From Flavisolibacter nicotianae (lineage in GTDB: Bacteria; Bacteroidota; Bacteroidia; Chitinophagales; Chitinophagaceae), in the NCBI RefSeq assembly GCF_003628535.1, contig NZ_RBCI01000001.1:806001-870000 (forward strand): a stretch of DNA of 64,000 bases, written 5' to 3'. Position numbers and translations under genes: made by a program. Below the pieces are notes generated by a model. The model saw only the letters and a program-made list of their open reading frames with translations, ran no database searches and was not told where the DNA came from. Positions 6,101 to 15,474 of this stretch are shown in pieces (position 1 is the stretch's first letter; every line of letters begins with the position of its first letter).

Positions 6101-8508
6101 AAACTGGCTTTCTTCACATACTTCTCCAGCCACTGGTTTTGCTCGGCCAGCATGTGCAGCAGGTTTTCCTTGCCACGATAGCTGTGCGCTTCGTAAGGAA
6201 GCATCACCAAACGAACGGTCCCGCCATGGCCTTTTACCGCATTGAACAGGCGTTCGCTGTTGATGGGGAAGGTACCGGGATTGTCGTCGGCCTCTCCGTG
6301 AATCAGCAGCAGCGGTGTTTTGATTTTGTCGGCATAACTGAACGGGCTCATTTCGTAGTAAAGCTGCGGTGCCTGCCAGTAGGTCCGGTCTTCGTTCTGA
6401 AAACCAAAGGGCGTGAGGGTGCGGTTGTAGGCCCCGCTGCGGGCAATACCGGCCTTGAAAAGGTTGGTGTGCGCCAGCAGGTTGGCCGTCATAAAGGCAC
6501 CATAGCTATGGCCGCCCACAGCCACGCGGTTCCGGTCGCCGACACCCATCTCCGCCAGTTTGTTAATGGCTGCTTCGGCGTTCATCTGCAGTTGCGCAAT
6601 AAAATTGTCGTTGGGTTTTGCCGTAGAGTCTTTGGCAACAATGGGCATTTCGGCATTGTCCAGAACAGCAAAGCCCTGCGTCACATAATAAACCGGCGAG
6701 GCCCAACTTACCGTGGGAAAGCGGTATTGTGAACCACGCACCTGCGCCGCATCGTTGGCGGAATTAAACTCACGGGGATAGGCCCACATCACCACGGGCA
6801 GCGGGCCGTCCTTGTCTTTGTTATAGCCTTTGGGCAAATACAGGTCACCCGTTAGATCCACACCATCGGCACGCTTGTAAAACACTTTTTGTTTCGTGAC
6901 GCCAACGAGTTGCGGGTAGGGATTGGCAAAGCTGGTAATGGGCCGGTCGGCTATTTTGCGCACCAGGTCTTTCAGGAAATAATTCGGCACGGCCGTTTGC
7001 GTTTCGCGTCTTGTTACTACAACCAAATGTTGGGGGTCCAGCACGTCGGCAACATATTCGTACGAGCCTTCGGGACAGCGCCAGATGATCTCGTTTTTCC
7101 TGCTGGTGAGATCATATTTGGCCAGGAACGGCAGGTCGCCTTTGGCAGATGAACCGACCGGGTTGTTTATCAGCATTTTTTTACCGCCATCTACGGTCAC
7201 AATCACGTCGCGGCCCCACTGGTTTTTTTCCAGTACGGGATCGCCGGGATCGTTGTAGGCATCGGTTTGCGCCAGGTCGTAGAGTTTTTCCAGCGTACCC
7301 GTTGTGGTATTGTAGCGGCTGACGCGGTTCGTTTGTTTGGAGCGGAGGCCTTCGATCACCAGGGCCAGCGACGCATTGCCCCAGGTCGTGCCGCGGTAGC
7401 GCAGGGTGGTTTTAAACAATTCTTTTGGCTCGCTGCTAAACGGTGCAGCCAGTGCATACACGACATCATGAAAGGGCACCTGTTTTTTAATCAAGCCGCT
7501 GTCGAGCGGCTGTGCCCACACCACGGTTGCCGCTTCGTCATCCCGCCATTCAAAAGCACGGGGAACGTTTTGCGTGTTGTCGTAACCGCTCGGTGTGCCT
7601 TCGGCAGACGGCAACGCTGCCAGCTGCTTCACCACCTTTCCTGTCATGTCGGTGACGCTGAGTGTTGCGGGGAAACCGCCAGCCGTCACGAGGTAAGAAA
7701 ACGGTTTGCGGACGGTTCTCGTGAGCAGGTATTTTTTATCGGGTGAAGGGCTTACGGTTAAGTAAATCGCAGGCGCACCCAGTTTTGTTTCAACCCCGTT
7801 GCTGTTTTGCACCAATTGCGAAGTGCCGTAAAACTCGAACAGGTCTTCGTCATACGGGGATTTGATCAGGTCCTGGAATGTTGCACTGGGAGCAGCCTTG
7901 CCCATATTCTCCTGGATGGTGGGTCCTTTCGGCGTGATGCTTTTCTTCGGTGCTGCCGTTGCCGGCGCAGTGGTGGCCTTGTATAAAACCGTGTTGTCGT
8001 CAAGCCAGGTGTAAGCGGCTCCCAGCGTGTTGTTCACTGCCTGTTTGTTGATCTTTGTTGCTGTTTGTGTGGCTACGTCAATCACGTAAAGGTCTACCCG
8101 GGATTCACCGGTGTTCAGGAAAGCAATCTTTTTGTCGGCAGGGCTCCAGCTGATATTGGTTGCCAGCAAATTTTGCGGCAGGCCTGTTACCGTCATTTCT
8201 TTTCCGCTCCGGATGTTCCTTAATTTGAAATTGTTGATGAACACCTGGCGGCTGGGCGAAAAGTTGGCGGGGTTAAGCCGCAGGCCGGCAATGCGGATCT
8301 CGGGCTGACCCAGTTCTTCGACGGTGGGATAAGGATTTCGTTCGCTCAGCAGCATCCACTCGCCCTTGTCGTCGATGCTGACAGCCGGTGTGGGTTTGGC
8401 CAGTAGCAAGTCCGCCACATCTTTTGGTGGCAGTTGATAACCGGCAGTTTGGGCAGAAAGGTTAGCGTAAACAGAAAAGAGCAGTAGAAAGGTCACTAGT
8501 CGCTTCAT
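6097..8508 (-). CDS. S9 family serine peptidase (glutamyl endopeptidase-like)
   Basis: An 803-residue secreted protein with signal peptide MKRLVTFLLLFSVYANLSAQ. The N-terminal two-thirds is a beta-propeller-like region and the C-terminal third an alpha/beta hydrolase. The nucleophile is Ser668 in GGHSYGAFM; the acid is about Asp741 in IHGEADDNPG and the base His775 in PYEAHSYRG. The pattern resembles the S9D group containing plant chloroplast glutamyl endopeptidases. It would cleave peptides in the periplasm. The stop codon lies inside a repeat-element arm. Monocistronic by context. Confidence 0.92.
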   Translation of the reverse strand: MKRLVTFLLLFSVYANLSAQTAGYQLPPKDVADLLLAKPTPAVSIDDKGEWMLLSERNPYPTVEELGQPEIRIAGLRLNPANFSPSRQVFINNFKLRNIRSGKEMTVTGLPQNLLATNISWSPADKKIAFLNTGESRVDLYVIDVATQTATKINKQAVNNTLGAAYTWLDDNTVLYKATTAPATAAPKKSITPKGPTIQENMGKAAPSATFQDLIKSPYDEDLFEFYGTSQLVQNSNGVETKLGAPAIYLTVSPSPDKKYLLTRTVRKPFSYLVTAGGFPATLSVTDMTGKVVKQLAALPSAEGTPSGYDNTQNVPRAFEWRDDEAATVVWAQPLDSGLIKKQVPFHDVVYALAAPFSSEPKELFKTTLRYRGTTWGNASLALVIEGLRSKQTNRVSRYNTTTGTLEKLYDLAQTDAYNDPGDPVLEKNQWGRDVIVTVDGGKKMLINNPVGSSAKGDLPFLAKYDLTSRKNEIIWRCPEGSYEYVADVLDPQHLVVVTRRETQTAVPNYFLKDLVRKIADRPITSFANPYPQLVGVTKQKVFYKRADGVDLTGDLYLPKGYNKDKDGPLPVVMWAYPREFNSANDAAQVRGSQYRFPTVSWASPVYYVTQGFAVLDNAEMPIVAKDSTAKPNDNFIAQLQMNAEAAINKLAEMGVGDRNRVAVGGHSYGAFMTANLLAHTNLFKAGIARSGAYNRTLTPFGFQNEDRTYWQAPQLYYEMSPFSYADKIKTPLLLIHGEADDNPGTFPINSERLFNAVKGHGGTVRLVMLPYEAHSYRGKENLLHMLAEQNQWLEKYVKKASF

Positions 8509-8726
8509 GGCAGGTATCTTTTGGAAGAGAGCAAGTTAGATCAAACCGCTTTTACGTCGGTAAGGTTTTATTTGATGGCAGATGACGGATAAGAGATGAG
8601 AGCAGGGAAGGGCAATCAGCAGTCGCCAGTAATAGAGATCCGCATGCCGGTTGGGCATGAAACACAAATTCCTCCCTTGTCTGGGAGGAATTTGTATTGG
8701 TATCGTACCCGCCGGGGCGAACCTTC

Positions 8727-9068
8727 TTAAAATGGAAGGCCTTCTTCGCCGCCGCCGTCATTGTAATCGCCGGAAAAAGGAACGCCGTCATCGGCAGCCG
8801 GAGCGCCATCCAGCTCTACTTTCCATGCTTTAACATCGGTGTACCAGCGGCCATTGAACTCCCGGCTTTCGACGTCGAAATCAATTTTCAACCGGTTGCC
8901 AATCTTCAACAAGTCGGCGTTGATCTTATCGCCCCACACGGAAATGCAGATCTTCTTCGGGTACTGCCCGTCGGTTTCCACGATGATGTCCTGTTTTTTC
9001 CATTGGCCGTTGCGGCCCGTGCCGGTCTGCAGAGGGAGAAGCTGAATGAGTTTGGCGGAAACTTGCAT
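8727..9068 (-). CDS. DUF3127 domain protein (OB-fold)
   Basis: A 113-residue protein matching the Bacteroidota-restricted DUF3127 family: an N-terminal strand set with GQWKKQDIIVET and NADLLKIGNRLKIDFDVESR, then a short acidic, glycine-rich tail (GDYNDGGGEEGLPF) like those of single-stranded DNA-binding proteins. The OB-like fold and acidic tail suggest nucleic-acid or protein binding, but this is unproven for the family. It lies between two peptidase genes with gaps of about 150-220 bases on each side and is probably transcribed alone. Confidence 0.88.
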   Translation of the reverse strand: MQVSAKLIQLLPLQTGTGRNGQWKKQDIIVETDGQYPKKICISVWGDKINADLLKIGNRLKIDFDVESREFNGRWYTDVKAWKVELDGAPAADDGVPFSGDYNDGGGEEGLPF

Positions 9069-9219
9069 AAACTGTTTTGAGTTGAATGTGATTCGAAAAA
9101 TGTAAAATTGATGTTCTTCCGTAAAACGGTAAAATTCGATTGATAGTCGTATACCGCAGCGCCCAATGGCACGAAAAGCTCCGGCATCCCCCGAAGCTTT
9201 TCGTTCAGCGCCTTCCTGC

Positions 9220-10959
9220 TTACTTCACGACCGGGTGCGTCACTTTTTCCAGCTCGCCCTGCACAAACAGCATCAATTCGCTGATGTAATCGGGTGAGAA
9301 GCTGAATTTCAGCCCGGCGGCTTCGTACAGCTGTGGGAGGGTTTTGGTTCCACCCAGCTGCAGCGCCTTGATATAATTGTCGATGGCTTTTTGCTTGTCT
9401 TCCTTGAACTGCTTCCACAGGCCGATGGCGCCCAGTTGGGCAATGCCGTATTCGATGTAGTAGAACGGCACTTCGTAGAGGTGCAACTGCCGCTGCCAGC
9501 TCCATTTGCGGTATTCGTCCAGGCCGGAAACATCCAGCGCCACCGACGTGTATTCGGCCAAAATGCTTCGCCAGGCCTCTTCGCGTTGCTCCAGGCTATG
9601 CGTTGGATTTTCATACACCCAGTGCTGGAACTTGTCGATGGTGGCAATCCAGGGGAAGATGGTGATCACCCGTTCCAGCTGGTGCTGCTTGGCTCGTTGA
9701 AGGTCTTCTTCGTTGTCGAAGAACACATCCCAGTAATCCATGCTGAAGAGTTCCATCGTCATGGAGGCCACTTCGGCAATCTCCATGGGATATTCTTTGA
9801 ACGCCGTCAGCGGCAGGTCGTGTGCCAGGAAGGAATGAACCGCGTGGCCGCCTTCGTGCACCATCGTGGTCACGTCGCTCATTTGCCCGGCGGCATTCAT
9901 AAAGATGAAGGGGGCGCCGGTTTCGGGCAGGGGACAATTGTATCCGCCGGGGGCTTTGCCCTTGCGGCTGTCCAGGTCAAGCCGGCCCATGGCCTTCATT
10001 TTAACGAGGCATTCGGCAAAGAAAGGATTGATGCGGTTGAAGCACTCGATGGTTTTGCCCACCAGCTCTTCGCCGGTGGCGAAAGGCGTCAGTGGCTTTA
10101 CACCTTCGGGTTCGGCTTCCGTATCCCAGGGACGAAGCGAGGGCAAACCCAGCTTCTGCCGCTTGCGGTCGTAAATAAAATCCACCAGCGGACGCACCTG
10201 CGTTTTCACGGCTTCGTGAAACTGGAAGCAATCTTCTTTTTTATAATCGAACCGTCCCAGGTCCACGAACTTGTAATCGCGGTAGTTGGCAAAGCCGGCG
10301 TTCTTCGCCACCCTGTCGCGAAGGCCAACCAGCTTGGAGAACAACTCATTCAACTGGTCTTTGTCCTGCATGCGGCGCTCCTGGATCTTGCGATACACCT
10401 TTTCCCGCAGGTCGCGGTCCGGGTTCTCCAAAAACTTGGACGCCTGCTGCAGCGTGTATTCCTGGCCGTCCACCTCCACGCTCATCTTGCCGTTGATGAC
10501 ACCGTACTGTTGTGCCAGCACGGCGATCTCCGACTGCAGCGGAATGTTTTCATCGCGGAAAAGCTCGATGCTTTTTCTCACATTGCGCAGGTACACCTGG
10601 TAGGCATCGCCTTCCAGTGTTTTGGTGTATTCGTTTTCCACCAGCTTGCGATTGAGCTTGTCGGCATAGGGCTGCATTTTCGGCTGGATCTCGGTCACAA
10701 AAAACGTAAAGGCGTTTTCCAGCTCTTTGTTTTCCGTGTCGCAGGTCATGCGGATCTGGCGCCAGGCGGCGTCTTCGCCTACCACCGCTTCCAGCTCGCT
10801 GAGGTCCTTCAGCCAGCCTTCCAGATCTTCCCTGGTCGTCAACGGACGATCAAGCAGCTCTTTGAAATAAGGCTCCAGGGCTTCCCAGTTCGTCACCTTA
10901 AAGTCCTTCGGCAAAAAGGACCGGGGGATACTGGTAATATTTGCCGTGTATTGTTCCAT
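9220..10959 (-). CDS. M3 family oligoendopeptidase
   Basis: Start at ATG 10959 (MEQYTANITS) gives 579 residues, normal for bacterial PepF-like oligoendopeptidases. The zinc site HEGGH is at residues 368-372 inside TTMVHEGGHAVHSF, and the third ligand is the Glu in ASMTMELFSMD. There is no signal peptide, so it acts in the cytoplasm on short peptides. A repeat element (10988-11058) separates it from the upstream DUF5606 gene. Family identity is secure; the substrate range is not readable. Confidence 0.95.
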   Translation of the reverse strand: MEQYTANITSIPRSFLPKDFKVTNWEALEPYFKELLDRPLTTREDLEGWLKDLSELEAVVGEDAAWRQIRMTCDTENKELENAFTFFVTEIQPKMQPYADKLNRKLVENEYTKTLEGDAYQVYLRNVRKSIELFRDENIPLQSEIAVLAQQYGVINGKMSVEVDGQEYTLQQASKFLENPDRDLREKVYRKIQERRMQDKDQLNELFSKLVGLRDRVAKNAGFANYRDYKFVDLGRFDYKKEDCFQFHEAVKTQVRPLVDFIYDRKRQKLGLPSLRPWDTEAEPEGVKPLTPFATGEELVGKTIECFNRINPFFAECLVKMKAMGRLDLDSRKGKAPGGYNCPLPETGAPFIFMNAAGQMSDVTTMVHEGGHAVHSFLAHDLPLTAFKEYPMEIAEVASMTMELFSMDYWDVFFDNEEDLQRAKQHQLERVITIFPWIATIDKFQHWVYENPTHSLEQREEAWRSILAEYTSVALDVSGLDEYRKWSWQRQLHLYEVPFYYIEYGIAQLGAIGLWKQFKEDKQKAIDNYIKALQLGGTKTLPQLYEAAGLKFSFSPDYISELMLFVQGELEKVTHPVVK

Positions 10960-10987
10960 GCTTTTTGTTTTGGGATTAAGGGCTTTG

Positions 10988-11058
10988 GATGAATGGTGAA
11001 TGGTCAACGGTGAATAGGCAGACTTTTCTGCTTTGCACTATTCACTATTCATTCATCA
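10988..11058. repeat. Inverted 8-nt unit repeat element (GTGAATAG/GG type)
   Basis: The left arm contains GAATGGTGAATGG and GGTGAATAGG. The right arm carries the inverse CACTATTCACTATTCATTC and ends directly at the DUF5606 stop codon (11059). A related pair is at 24205-24320. No ORF inside. Confidence 0.7.
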
Positions 11059-11565
11059 CTACTCCTCGGTTTTCTTTTTCCGCCCGCGGCTGCTTTTTGC
11101 AGGGGCGGCGGGTTCTGCGGCCACTTCTTCGGGTGCTACCGATGCATCGGCTGTTTCCTCGCTGCCTTCTTCGGCCGGTTGCTCCGTTGCCGTAAAGTCG
11201 ATATTGTGTTTTTGCAGGGCGCTGAACCAGTTTACCATTTTTTTCATGTCGCTGGCATATACCCTGTCAAAATCCAGCTCGGGGTAGGCTTTTTCAAAAT
11301 AAGCTTTCAGGGCTTTGTTGTCTTTGGTGTTGGGCAGGGCTTCGCTGCTGCCTTTCATCGCTGTGAAAATATCGGACAACGAAACGTTCTCACCCGTTGT
11401 ATAGATCTCGATGCTTTCGAGGTGCGACAGGTTGTGCACCCGGCTCGAAATAAACTTGGTGCTTCCATCTTCCAGTGAACGCACAATGGCGCCATCGTTT
11501 TTGCTGCTCAGGATTTCGTACAAACCCGGCAATCCGGTAACGGCTACTATTCGGCTATACTCCAT
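11059..11565 (-). CDS. DUF5606 domain protein
   Basis: Start at ATG 11565 (MEYSRIVAVTG) gives 168 residues. The N-terminal SRIVAVTGLPGLYEILSSKN followed by TKFISSRVHNLSHLESIEIY is the DUF5606 pattern found across Bacteroidota. The second half has a helical segment with DFDRVYASDMKKMVNWFSAL. It ends in a low-complexity Ala/Glu linker and a basic tail (SSRGRKKKTEE). Function is unknown; the tail could bind nucleic acid. It stands divergent from the barrel gene at 11761. Confidence 0.85.
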   Translation of the reverse strand: MEYSRIVAVTGLPGLYEILSSKNDGAIVRSLEDGSTKFISSRVHNLSHLESIEIYTTGENVSLSDIFTAMKGSSEALPNTKDNKALKAYFEKAYPELDFDRVYASDMKKMVNWFSALQKHNIDFTATEQPAEEGSEETADASVAPEEVAAEPAAPAKSSRGRKKKTEE

Positions 11566-11599
11566 AATCAAATTATTTGGGGCTGCAAGATAAGAAAGA

Positions 11600-11674
11600 G
11601 TAAGCAGTACGCAGTATGCAGCCGGCAGCCGGAGTTCTTTACTGCTTACCGCATACCGCCGACTGCCAACCGGT
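11600..11674. repeat. Inverted 7-nt unit repeat element (AGTANGC type)
   Basis: The left arm is a run of heptamers AGTACGC, AGTATGC and AGCCGGC. The right arm is the inverted set (ACTGCTTACCGCATACCGCC). It lies between divergent genes and encloses no ORF. Confidence 0.7.
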
Positions 11675-11760
11675 TTTTTTATTAGCCTTAATTAACCTGT
11701 CGGGCTCGCGGTACGGCACCATTTTTACGGAGTTTTGTGTTTGTAGATCAATCAGCGTTT

Positions 11761-14682
11761 ATGTTCAGAAGAGTTTTACCCTTTGTTTTGGCTTTGCTTT
11801 TTACCCATGTTCTCCATGCACAATACAGTATCAGCGGCACCATCAAAGACCAGCAGGCAGGTACGCCCCTGAGCGGTGCCAGCGTTCGCCTCAGAAGTGT
11901 CACCAATAAGACCGTGTTGCATAACCAGCTCAGCGACTCCCTGGGCCGCTTTCAGTTTCAAAATTTGGCACCCGACAGTTTTTTGCTCACCATCTCGTTT
12001 GTTGGCTTTAAAGATGTCAGCCGCGGCGTGCGGCTGGACTCCAGCAACATTATCCTGGATACTACCGGAGCCGGTGGTGTGGACATAAACATTGCGATGG
12101 TGCCCAGCGCCTCGCAGGATTTGGCCACGGTGGTGGTCACGGCAAAAACGCCACCGGCAAGACAAAAAGGAGATACCCTGGAGATCAATGCCAGCCAGTT
12201 TAAAGTCAACCCCGATGCATCGGCAGAAGACCTGGCCCGGAAAGTTCCGGGCATCACCATCGAAAACGGGCAGGTGAAGGCACAGGGCGAAAACGTGCAG
12301 AAAGTGACCATTGACGGCCGCGAACTGTTTGGTGACGATGCCACGGCAGCCCTTCGAAACCTGCCGGCAGAGATCATTGACAAGATCCAGGTGTTTGACC
12401 GCCTGAGCGACCAGGCCCAACTGACCGGCGTGGACGACGGCAACACCAACAAAGGCATCAACATCGTCACAAAAGCCAACATGCGGAACGGTCAGTTTGG
12501 ACGGGTGTACGCAGGCTATGGTACCGAAAGCCGCTACCTGGCCGGCGGCAATGCCACCATCTTAAAAGACAACCGGCGCATTTCCCTTGTGGGCAATTTC
12601 AACAACGTCAACCAACAAAACTTTTCGCAGCAAGACCTGCTGGGTGTAACCAGTAGCGGCGGCCGTGGCGGCGGAGGCGGTGGTTTTCGAGGCGGCGGGG
12701 GTGGTGGAGGTGGCAATCCCCGCGGAGGTGGTGGCGGCGGTAACTTTGGCGGTGGCGGAGCCGGCAACTTTTTGGTCGGTCAGCAAAACGGCATCAACCG
12801 CACAAACGCACTGGGAGTTAATTTTTCCGATGTGTGGGGAAAAAAGCTGACGGTCACCGGCAGTTATCTTTTCAACGACACAAAGAACACCACCAACCAG
12901 CTGACCAATACGCAATACTTCACCAGCAAGATTGCCAACATTGTGGATACCACCACATCGGAAAGCAACAACACCAATCACCGGCTGAACCTGCGGGTGG
13001 AATGGCGGCCCGACTCCTTTAACCAGATCACCATTATTCCGAACCTGAGCTTTCAAAACAACAATTCATCCAGGCGGGTGGGAACGTCCACGGCCTTTGT
13101 TTCCGGCAACCCGATTGTGCAAACCCTGAATACCAATATCAACAATGCCGACCGTACAGGCAACAACCTGAGTAATGCCATTTTCTACCGCCGCCTGTTC
13201 AAAAAACGCGGCCGTTCCTTCTCGGTCAGCCTGAATACATCCTACAACGAACGGACAGGGGAAACCTATTACAATACCTTCCAGCGGTCGATTGAACCTT
13301 CCAACTATAATGACACGGCATCGAACCGCTTTACCGACCAGGCGAACAACAGCTTCACCATTGCGCCCAACATCAACTATTCGGAACCGTTGAGCGAGAA
13401 TTCGCAAATCCAGTTTACCTACAATCCGCGGTTTACTAAAAGCGAGTCGAACCAGCAGACCTTTGCAGAGAACCCAAACACGAAAGTTTATTCTGAGTTC
13501 CTGAATAATTTTTCCAATGTGCTCCAAACAAGAAGCAATGCACAGAATGGCGGCGTTTCGTACCGCTGGGGCAACCGTGACCGGATGCTCTCCTTCGGCG
13601 TGAACTACCAAAGCACCAACCTGAAAAGCGATCAAAGTTACCCGACCGCTGTAACCGTGGACAAGACGTTCAGCAATGTTTTGCCCAACGCCATGCTTCG
13701 GTACAAGCTTTCTTCCCGCAGCAGCATCCGGCTGTTTTACCGGGCCAATGTGAACGAGCCTTCCGTGACCCAACTGCAAGGCGTGCTGGACCCGACCAAC
13801 GCTCCTGTTTACACCATCGGTAACGTGAACCTGAACCAGCAGTACATGCACATTGGCAGCTTTCAATACACGTTTACCAACACGGCAAAAGGACTGTTGT
13901 TTGTGGGCAACCTGTTTTACCAAACCGCCAATGACTACATCACAAATGCCACCTACACGCCAACCAGAGACACCGTGGTGGGCGGCGTGCCGCTGCTGGT
14001 GGGCTCAAGAATTAGCGCTCCTACCAACCTGGATGGGTACCAGAACCTGCGTTCTTTCTTTACGTTTGCGGTGCCGGTGGGTTTTATCAAATCCAACTTC
14101 AACCTGAACGGCGGGGTATCGTTTTCAAAGATCCCGGGCATTACCAACAACATCCTGAACGAGACCGAAAACCTGACCTACACACTCGGCAGTGTGATTG
14201 CCAGCAACGTCAGCCAGTATGTTGATTTCACCGTTTCGTATTCAGCCAATTTCAACAAGGTGCGGAACAAAGCGCAGCCGCTGCTGAACAACAATTATTT
14301 TCAACACGTGGCCGGTCTGCAAGTAAACCTGTTATCAAAAACGGGATGGTTTTTCCAGAACGATGTTTCCAACCAATATTATAGCGGGTTGACGGAAGGC
14401 TTCAACCAGAACTATGTCTTGTGGAACATGAGCGCCGGCAAAAAACTTTTCAAGAGCCAGAAAGGAGAAATCAAACTGAGTGTTTTCGACCTGCTGAAAC
14501 AAAACCAAAGCATCACCCGCAACGTGACCGGCGATTATATTGAAGATGTTCGCAACGAAGTGTTGCGACAGTACTTTATGCTGCACTTTACCTACAACCT
14601 GCGCAACTTTGGAACCGCTGCCACACGGCAAATGAACAGGGGAGGCGGCAACCGGAACTTCGGCGGCGAGCCGCGGTTTTAG
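11761..14682 (+). CDS. Outer-membrane beta-barrel receptor with glycine-rich loop
   Basis: Start at ATG 11761 gives 973 residues. A signal peptide (to about residue 23, HVLHAQ) precedes a carboxypeptidase-regulatory-like domain (residues 24-110; ISGTIKDQQAGTPLSGASV). A TonB plug-like region follows (LARKVPGITIENGQV, DGRELFGDDATAALRN), then a long C-terminal barrel rich in aromatic and Asn residues. Residues about 298-338 form an unusual loop that is nearly all glycine with a few Arg, Asn and Phe. It belongs to the TonB-dependent receptor-related barrel family (PF14905 type) and would take up or bind an unknown ligand. No SusD partner is adjacent. Confidence 0.9.
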   Translation: MFRRVLPFVLALLFTHVLHAQYSISGTIKDQQAGTPLSGASVRLRSVTNKTVLHNQLSDSLGRFQFQNLAPDSFLLTISFVGFKDVSRGVRLDSSNIILDTTGAGGVDINIAMVPSASQDLATVVVTAKTPPARQKGDTLEINASQFKVNPDASAEDLARKVPGITIENGQVKAQGENVQKVTIDGRELFGDDATAALRNLPAEIIDKIQVFDRLSDQAQLTGVDDGNTNKGINIVTKANMRNGQFGRVYAGYGTESRYLAGGNATILKDNRRISLVGNFNNVNQQNFSQQDLLGVTSSGGRGGGGGGFRGGGGGGGGNPRGGGGGGNFGGGGAGNFLVGQQNGINRTNALGVNFSDVWGKKLTVTGSYLFNDTKNTTNQLTNTQYFTSKIANIVDTTTSESNNTNHRLNLRVEWRPDSFNQITIIPNLSFQNNNSSRRVGTSTAFVSGNPIVQTLNTNINNADRTGNNLSNAIFYRRLFKKRGRSFSVSLNTSYNERTGETYYNTFQRSIEPSNYNDTASNRFTDQANNSFTIAPNINYSEPLSENSQIQFTYNPRFTKSESNQQTFAENPNTKVYSEFLNNFSNVLQTRSNAQNGGVSYRWGNRDRMLSFGVNYQSTNLKSDQSYPTAVTVDKTFSNVLPNAMLRYKLSSRSSIRLFYRANVNEPSVTQLQGVLDPTNAPVYTIGNVNLNQQYMHIGSFQYTFTNTAKGLLFVGNLFYQTANDYITNATYTPTRDTVVGGVPLLVGSRISAPTNLDGYQNLRSFFTFAVPVGFIKSNFNLNGGVSFSKIPGITNNILNETENLTYTLGSVIASNVSQYVDFTVSYSANFNKVRNKAQPLLNNNYFQHVAGLQVNLLSKTGWFFQNDVSNQYYSGLTEGFNQNYVLWNMSAGKKLFKSQKGEIKLSVFDLLKQNQSITRNVTGDYIEDVRNEVLRQYFMLHFTYNLRNFGTAATRQMNRGGGNRNFGGEPRF

Positions 14683-14748
14683 CTGTGTACACCAAGGCAT
14701 ATTACACTCGTTCCTTTACCTGGAATGCTAGTAAGATTCAATCATAGA

Positions 14749-14793
14749 AAATAAAGCTTGTGCGCTTTGAACAAAAGTCCACAAGCTTTATTT
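14749..14793 (+). terminator. Terminator of the barrel gene
   Basis: AAATAAAGCTTGTG pairs exactly with CACAAGCTTTATTT across a 17-base loop, and the second arm runs into TTTTT. It lies 67 bases past the barrel stop codon. Confidence 0.8.
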
Positions 14794-14851
14794 TTATCAG
14801 CCGGCACAAGCTCATGCCTGCAAAATTTTTTCTTTACCAAAACAACAACGT

Positions 14852-15418
14852 ATGGCAACCGACGCGATCAAATCCGCGATGGAATCGCAGATGAAAAACC
14901 TGGAAGAAAAAACCGGCAGAAAGCTGGATGAATGGTTCAGGATTGTCAACGAAAGCGGCCTGCAAAAACACGGCGAGCTTGTGAGCATGCTCAAGGAAAA
15001 ATACGGCATGGGCCACGGCAATGCCAACATGCTGGTGCACCACGCCAAACAAAGCCACGCCGGCTTTGCCGAAGACGATGTGCTGATCAGCGAACAATAC
15101 AAGGGCAAAGAAAAATTGAAGACCTGGTACGACAAACTGCTGAAAGAAGTAGACGCCTTTGGCAGCGATGTGGACGTGTCGCCGAAGAAAGCGTACGTGA
15201 GCCTGCGGCGAAAAAAGCAGTTCGCCATCCTTCAGCCCTCCACCAAGACAAGGCTTGACATTGGCTTGAACCTGAAAGAGGCGGCACCAACCGGCAAGCT
15301 GGAAGACGCCGGCAGCTGGAACGGCATGTGCAACTACCGGATCCGGATCGAAGACGAAAAAGACCTGGACAACACGGTAACTGCGTGGCTGAAGAAAGCC
15401 TACGAGCAGGCGGGCTAA
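14852..15418 (+). CDS. DUF4287/DUF5655 domain protein
   Basis: A 188-residue cytoplasmic protein. Residues 1-65 match DUF4287 (MKNLEEKTGRKLDEWFRIV, then KYGMGHGNANMLVHHAK). Residues 80-188 match DUF5655 (WYDKLLKEVDAFGSDVDVSP, KKAYVSLRRKKQFAILQP). The pairing is widespread in bacteria and its role is not known; DUF5655 has been proposed to share a fold with some nucleases, which I cannot confirm. It is probably transcribed alone, between two terminators. Confidence 0.88.
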   Translation: MATDAIKSAMESQMKNLEEKTGRKLDEWFRIVNESGLQKHGELVSMLKEKYGMGHGNANMLVHHAKQSHAGFAEDDVLISEQYKGKEKLKTWYDKLLKEVDAFGSDVDVSPKKAYVSLRRKKQFAILQPSTKTRLDIGLNLKEAAPTGKLEDAGSWNGMCNYRIRIEDEKDLDNTVTAWLKKAYEQAG

Positions 15419-15443
15419 AGGAAACAAAAAGATTTATGCAAAC

Positions 15444-15471
15444 AAAAGCCGTTCACTGGTGAACGGCTTTT
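15444..15471. terminator. Bidirectional terminator, DUF4287 / DsbA-like
   Basis: AAAAGCCGTTCA, loop CTGG, then TGAACGGCTTTT: a perfect 12-bp stem between two convergent genes, 3 bases from the stop of the minus-strand gene. Confidence 0.92.
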
Positions 15472-15474
15472 ACA

